This document shows positions 61,234 to 64,000 of a stretch of 64,000 nucleotides of DNA, in pieces. The notes beneath the pieces were generated by a model. It had not been told where the DNA came from. It saw only the letters and a list, made by a program, of their open reading frames with translations, and did not search any database. Source of the stretch: Nocardia cyriacigeorgica (GTDB lineage Bacteria; Actinomycetota; Actinomycetes; Mycobacteriales; Mycobacteriaceae); assembly GCF_005863245.1 (NCBI RefSeq), contig NZ_VBUT01000003.1, positions 434,001 to 498,000 of the forward strand. The letters are read 5' to 3'. Numbering within the stretch: the stretch's first letter is position 1; each line of letters begins with the position of its first letter. Both the position numbers and the translations under genes were made by a program.

Positions 61234-62865
61234 ATGACGACTCCCGCGACACCCACCGACCCCACCGGGCGCGAGCAGGCCGCCCTCACCCGCGCCGCGC
61301 GCCCCTCCCCGCCGCCCGGCGATTCCGAACCAGCGTGTGCGCGTATCCGTGCAGGCGGAATGCGCAGATCACCCGCCCGCGCAGGCCGTTCGGGAAGCTG
61401 CGGGGCCTGCCGAGTCGGTGCCGCCGAGCGGCCGAACGGAGGTTGCGGCGGCGGGAGCGGACCGGGCCCGGTCGAGCTCGGGCCGGTAGTCCTTGCATCG
61501 AGCGCAGGCGCCTCATCCGGCCCGATCGAGTCGGTCGGCGCCACGGCAGAGGGGCTGGACGGGCCGTGGGCACCGTGGTTCGGCTCCGCCGAGTCGAGGC
61601 CGGGGACCGGCACACTGTGCGGCGGTTCTGGCGGTTCCGAGGTCGGGATTCTGAGCTGCGCCGACGGTGCGAATGCCGACGGTGACGCAGCTGCGCGAGG
61701 CTCCGAGCCCGGAGCTGAACGCGGGAACAGCAGCGCGGGCGACACTGCCGAGGACCTCACGCATCCCGAGGGCGACGTGATCGATATGCGGCTCGGGGAG
61801 ATCAGGCTGGCCGAACCGGGGGAGTTCCTGGCCGGCATACCGGCGATTCTCGGGTTCGTGCCGGTGCGCTCACTGGTAGTGGCGGTGTTGCGGGCGGCGC
61901 CGCGCGATCCGGATAGCGCGTTGATCGATGTGGTGGCGCGCTTCGACCTGGTGTCCACGCCGGTCGGCACCGGGGCTCGGACGCTGGCGGCCACCGTGGC
62001 CGAGGTGTGTGACCAGCACGGCGTGGTCGGTGTGCTGGCAAGTGTCGTCGATGACCGCCGTTGCGAACCCGAGCCGGGCATAGCCGGCCGCGATGGGCTG
62101 GTCACGGCACTGGCGGCACAGTTGGAGGCGCGGTCGATACCGCTGTGCGGTGCGTGGGCCGTGCAGGCGATCGCGGCCGGGCACGGGTGGTGGAGCGTGC
62201 TCGGTGCGGACCGCCGTGGGGTGGTACCCGATCCGGCCGCCTCACCGATCACATTGAGCCACGTGCTCGACGGCAAGCAGATCCGCCGGTCACGATCGGA
62301 ACTGATCGCGGCGGTGTCGGTCGACCCCGCGATGCGTGAACGGGTCTGCGCCGAAATGGGTTCGGCGCTCGCGCGAGCCCACCAGCGATTCGCCGACGCG
62401 GCCGGCGGCGGCGACCGGATCGGCTACAGCCGGCGGGCGGCGCAATACCTGCTGTGGCAGATCGCGAACGTGGAATCCGGGGTGCGGCTGTCGGCGGCCG
62501 AGCTCGCGGAATCGGCTGCGGCGCTGCGGGATAAACACGCGCGCGACGCCATGTTCGCCCTCGCGGGCACCGATCACGCCGGTGCCGCCGAACAACTGTG
62601 GGCGATGCTGACGCGCGGCCTGCCCGACACCGACCGCGCCGAAGCCGCCACTTTGCTCGGCTATTGCGCCTACGCCCGCGGTGACGGGCCGTTCGCCGGT
62701 ATCGCGTTCGCGGCGGCGCTGGACGCCGACCCCGAACACCCGATGGCAGCGTTGCTCGACGCCGCGCTCACGTCAGGGATGGAGCCGCAGCGGTTGCAGC
62801 GGCTGATCACCTGCGGTCGCGAAGCGGCCGTCGATCTCGGCATCGATCTCGGCCAATCATGGTGA
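61234..62865 (+). CDS. DUF4192 protein with long unstructured N-terminus
   Basis: 543 residues if started at ATG 61234 (MTTPATPTDPTG). The DUF4192 domain is residues about 185-535: MRLGEIRLAEPGEFLAGIPAILGFVPVRSLVVAVLR, ADRRGVVPDPAASPITL, and TLLGYCAYARGDGPFAGIAFAAALDADPEHPMAALLDAAL, a TPR-like C-terminus. DUF4192 proteins are usually 330-400 residues and begin at the MRLGEIRL-like point, so the true start may be near 61786. The 184-residue Gly/Ser/Ala/Cys-rich part could be untranslated or a disordered extension. Function unknown; counterpart of Rv2712c. Confidence 0.8.
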   Translation: MTTPATPTDPTGREQAALTRAARPSPPPGDSEPACARIRAGGMRRSPARAGRSGSCGACRVGAAERPNGGCGGGSGPGPVELGPVVLASSAGASSGPIESVGATAEGLDGPWAPWFGSAESRPGTGTLCGGSGGSEVGILSCADGANADGDAAARGSEPGAERGNSSAGDTAEDLTHPEGDVIDMRLGEIRLAEPGEFLAGIPAILGFVPVRSLVVAVLRAAPRDPDSALIDVVARFDLVSTPVGTGARTLAATVAEVCDQHGVVGVLASVVDDRRCEPEPGIAGRDGLVTALAAQLEARSIPLCGAWAVQAIAAGHGWWSVLGADRRGVVPDPAASPITLSHVLDGKQIRRSRSELIAAVSVDPAMRERVCAEMGSALARAHQRFADAAGGGDRIGYSRRAAQYLLWQIANVESGVRLSAAELAESAAALRDKHARDAMFALAGTDHAGAAEQLWAMLTRGLPDTDRAEAATLLGYCAYARGDGPFAGIAFAAALDADPEHPMAALLDAALTSGMEPQRLQRLITCGREAAVDLGIDLGQSW

Positions 62866-62894
62866 TCCGCCGGCGAGTGCGCCCGGGGGCCGGG

Positions 62895-63875
62895 CTATTT
62901 CGCGCTGTGGGCGCGTGGGCCCAGGTCCCGCAGGAAGTTCCAGGCGTCGGTGACGATCTCGTCGAGATCGTTGTGTGCGGGACGCCAGCCGAGCTCGGCG
63001 ACCGCGCGATCGCTGGAGGCGATGAGCACGGCCGGATCGCCCGCGCGCCGCGGCGAATCCTTGGCGGCGATGGGCAGCCCGGTGACCCGCTCACAGGCCG
63101 AGATCACTTCGCGCACCGAGAACCCGGTGCCGCTACCGAGGTTGAACACCCGGTGAGTGCCCGGCTCGGCCGACCGGAGAGCGAGCAGATGGGCGTCGGC
63201 CAGATCGCGGATGTGGATGTAGTCCCTGATGGCGGTGCCGTCGGGGGTGGGCCAGTCGGTGCCGAAGACCGCGATGGATTCACGATGACCGGCCGCGACC
63301 TGCAGTACCAGCGGAATGAGGTGGGTCTCCACCACGCGGTTCTCACCGAGCCCGCCGTAAGCACCCGCGACGTTGAAATACCGCAGGCTGGTGGCCGCGA
63401 GACCGTGCGCGACGGCGTACGAGGTGATGGCATGGTCGATCGCCAGCTTCGAGGCGCCGTAGGGGTTGGTCGGCCGGGTCGGCGCGTCTTCGGTGATCGG
63501 CACCTGTTCGGGCTCGCCGTACACCGCTGCGGTGGAGGAGAACACCAGACGCGGCGTGCCGGTGCGGCGCATAGCCTCCAGCAGCTCCAGCGTTTTCACC
63601 ACATTGCCGTGCCAGTACTTCTCCGGCTGCTGCACCGACTCGCCCACCAGCGACTGGGCCGCGAAATGCAGGACGCCGTCGAATTTTTCGGACGCCAGCA
63701 GGCCGGGCGCGGCCTCGGCGATATCGCCCTCGACGAACCGCGCGTCGCCGGGCACACCGTCGGCGTTACCCGTGGACAGATCGTCGAGGACGACCACCTC
63801 GTGACCGTCCTCGATGAGGACCTGCGCGCACACCCCACCGACATACCCGGCACCGCCGGTGACCAGAAGTTTCAC
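62895..63875 (-). CDS. galE: UDP-glucose 4-epimerase GalE
   Basis: 326 residues. Extended SDR: NAD-binding TGGAGYVG (6-13), S-S-T-A-A-V-Y-G with catalytic Ser, Y139-x3-K143 (NPYGASK), and [16 protein letters not shown], typical of GalE. It interconverts UDP-glucose and UDP-galactose, which feeds arabinogalactan and other galactose-containing wall polymers. The downstream partial gene ends just upstream on the same strand and may be in the same operon. Confidence 0.94.
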   Translation of the reverse strand: MKLLVTGGAGYVGGVCAQVLIEDGHEVVVLDDLSTGNADGVPGDARFVEGDIAEAAPGLLASEKFDGVLHFAAQSLVGESVQQPEKYWHGNVVKTLELLEAMRRTGTPRLVFSSTAAVYGEPEQVPITEDAPTRPTNPYGASKLAIDHAITSYAVAHGLAATSLRYFNVAGAYGGLGENRVVETHLIPLVLQVAAGHRESIAVFGTDWPTPDGTAIRDYIHIRDLADAHLLALRSAEPGTHRVFNLGSGTGFSVREVISACERVTGLPIAAKDSPRRAGDPAVLIASSDRAVAELGWRPAHNDLDEIVTDAWNFLRDLGPRAHSAK

Positions 63876-63878
63876 CGG

Positions 63879-64000
63879 TCAGACCAGCTTCACCTGGACG
63901 GCGTGGGCCATTTCGTCCGACAGCTCGAAGCCCTCGTGGCCAGGCACCGTGATGACCACCGAGCCGGGCTTGGTCTCGACGGTCACCCTGGCGTCGGGCA
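63879..64000 (-). CDS. C-terminal end of an unidentified gene (5' end outside window)
   Basis: The last 39 codons are visible: PDARVTVETKPGSVVITVPG, then HEGFELSDEMAHAVQVKLV and stop. The strand-rich sequence looks like the end of a beta domain. It ends 3 bases before the galE start on the same strand, so the two are probably co-transcribed. Too little is visible to name the family. Confidence 0.6.
   Translation of the reverse strand, partial: PDARVTVETKPGSVVITVPGHEGFELSDEMAHAVQVKLV

Noticed and set aside
1..64000. CRISPR arrays, IS elements or prophage genes
   Set aside because: No regularly spaced identical repeats, transposases, or phage structural genes were seen on either strand.

Overview
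The window is high-GC actinobacterial chromosome. Gene content and order match the recA/lexA core region known from Mycobacterium tuberculosis (ftsK, pgsA, clgR-pspA-pspM, glycosyltransferase, DUF3046, recA-recX, miaB, DUF349, miaA, dapF, hflX, fadE20, lexA, nrdR, PhzF-like, PAC2). The intein-free recA, the gluABCD-type operon and the overall layout suggest Nocardia or a close relative in the Nocardiaceae. The genus is an inference; the family-level synteny is established knowledge. No phage, IS element, CRISPR array or rRNA was seen.

Layout. 1-2640: 3' end of ftsK, a minus-strand tRNA-Arg(ACG), an unusual 66-nt tRNA-like element with a reduced D arm, and a gene-free stretch with a long hairpin. 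2.6-8.5 kb: TerC-type membrane protein, YciI-like protein, GNAT, then the coupled genes pgsA-cinA and the envelope-stress set clgR-pspA-pspM. 8.5-14.4 kb: acyl-CoA dehydrogenase divergent from a TetR regulator, OsmC protein, PIG-L deacetylase, glycosyltransferase, DUF3046 and an APH(3')-like kinase. 14.4-17 kb: a CGNR-regulator cassette (VOC, flavin-type and DUF1348 proteins) that looks inserted just before recA. 17-19.2 kb: recA-recX with overlapping LexA-type and PafBC-type promoter signals. 19.2-23.5 kb: a hypothetical gene and a glutamate-type ABC transporter. 23.7-33.2 kb: miaB, membrane protein, DUF349 protein, miaA, TrmH-type methyltransferase, dapF and hflX, many translationally coupled. 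33.3-38.7 kb: acyltransferase, fadE20-like gene, and an IclR-SDR-reductase module.

38.8-43.7 kb: GGCT-like protein, lexA divergent from a small SOS-controlled membrane protein, a secreted protein of unknown function, nrdR and a Cys-rich secreted peptide. 43.9-51.9 kb: hrpA, Pr6Pr membrane protein, class III aminotransferase, DUF5134 and PhzF-like proteins. 52-54.2 kb: ahpD-ahpC divergent from oxyR. 54.2-56.6 kb: a two-gene polyamine operon, a PLP ornithine-type decarboxylase plus a natural AdoMet decarboxylase/aminopropyltransferase fusion. 56.7-64 kb: DUF3516 helicase, PAC2 protein, lipoprotein, DUF4192 protein preceded by two DnaA boxes, galE, and the end of an unidentified gene.

Themes. 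(i) DNA damage: recA, recX, lexA, a DivS/ChiZ-position gene, and ftsK, with at least four LexA-type boxes and two PafBC-type promoters. (ii) Envelope and oxidative stress: clgR-pspA-pspM, oxyR-ahpCD, OsmC. (iii) Translation and tRNA: miaA, miaB, hflX, TrmH, hrpA. The parts most likely to be new are the D-arm-reduced tRNA-like element, the CGNR cassette with its tandem operator-like repeats, the doubly controlled lexA/divS-like intergenic region, the compact polyamine operon and the Cys-rich secreted peptide.
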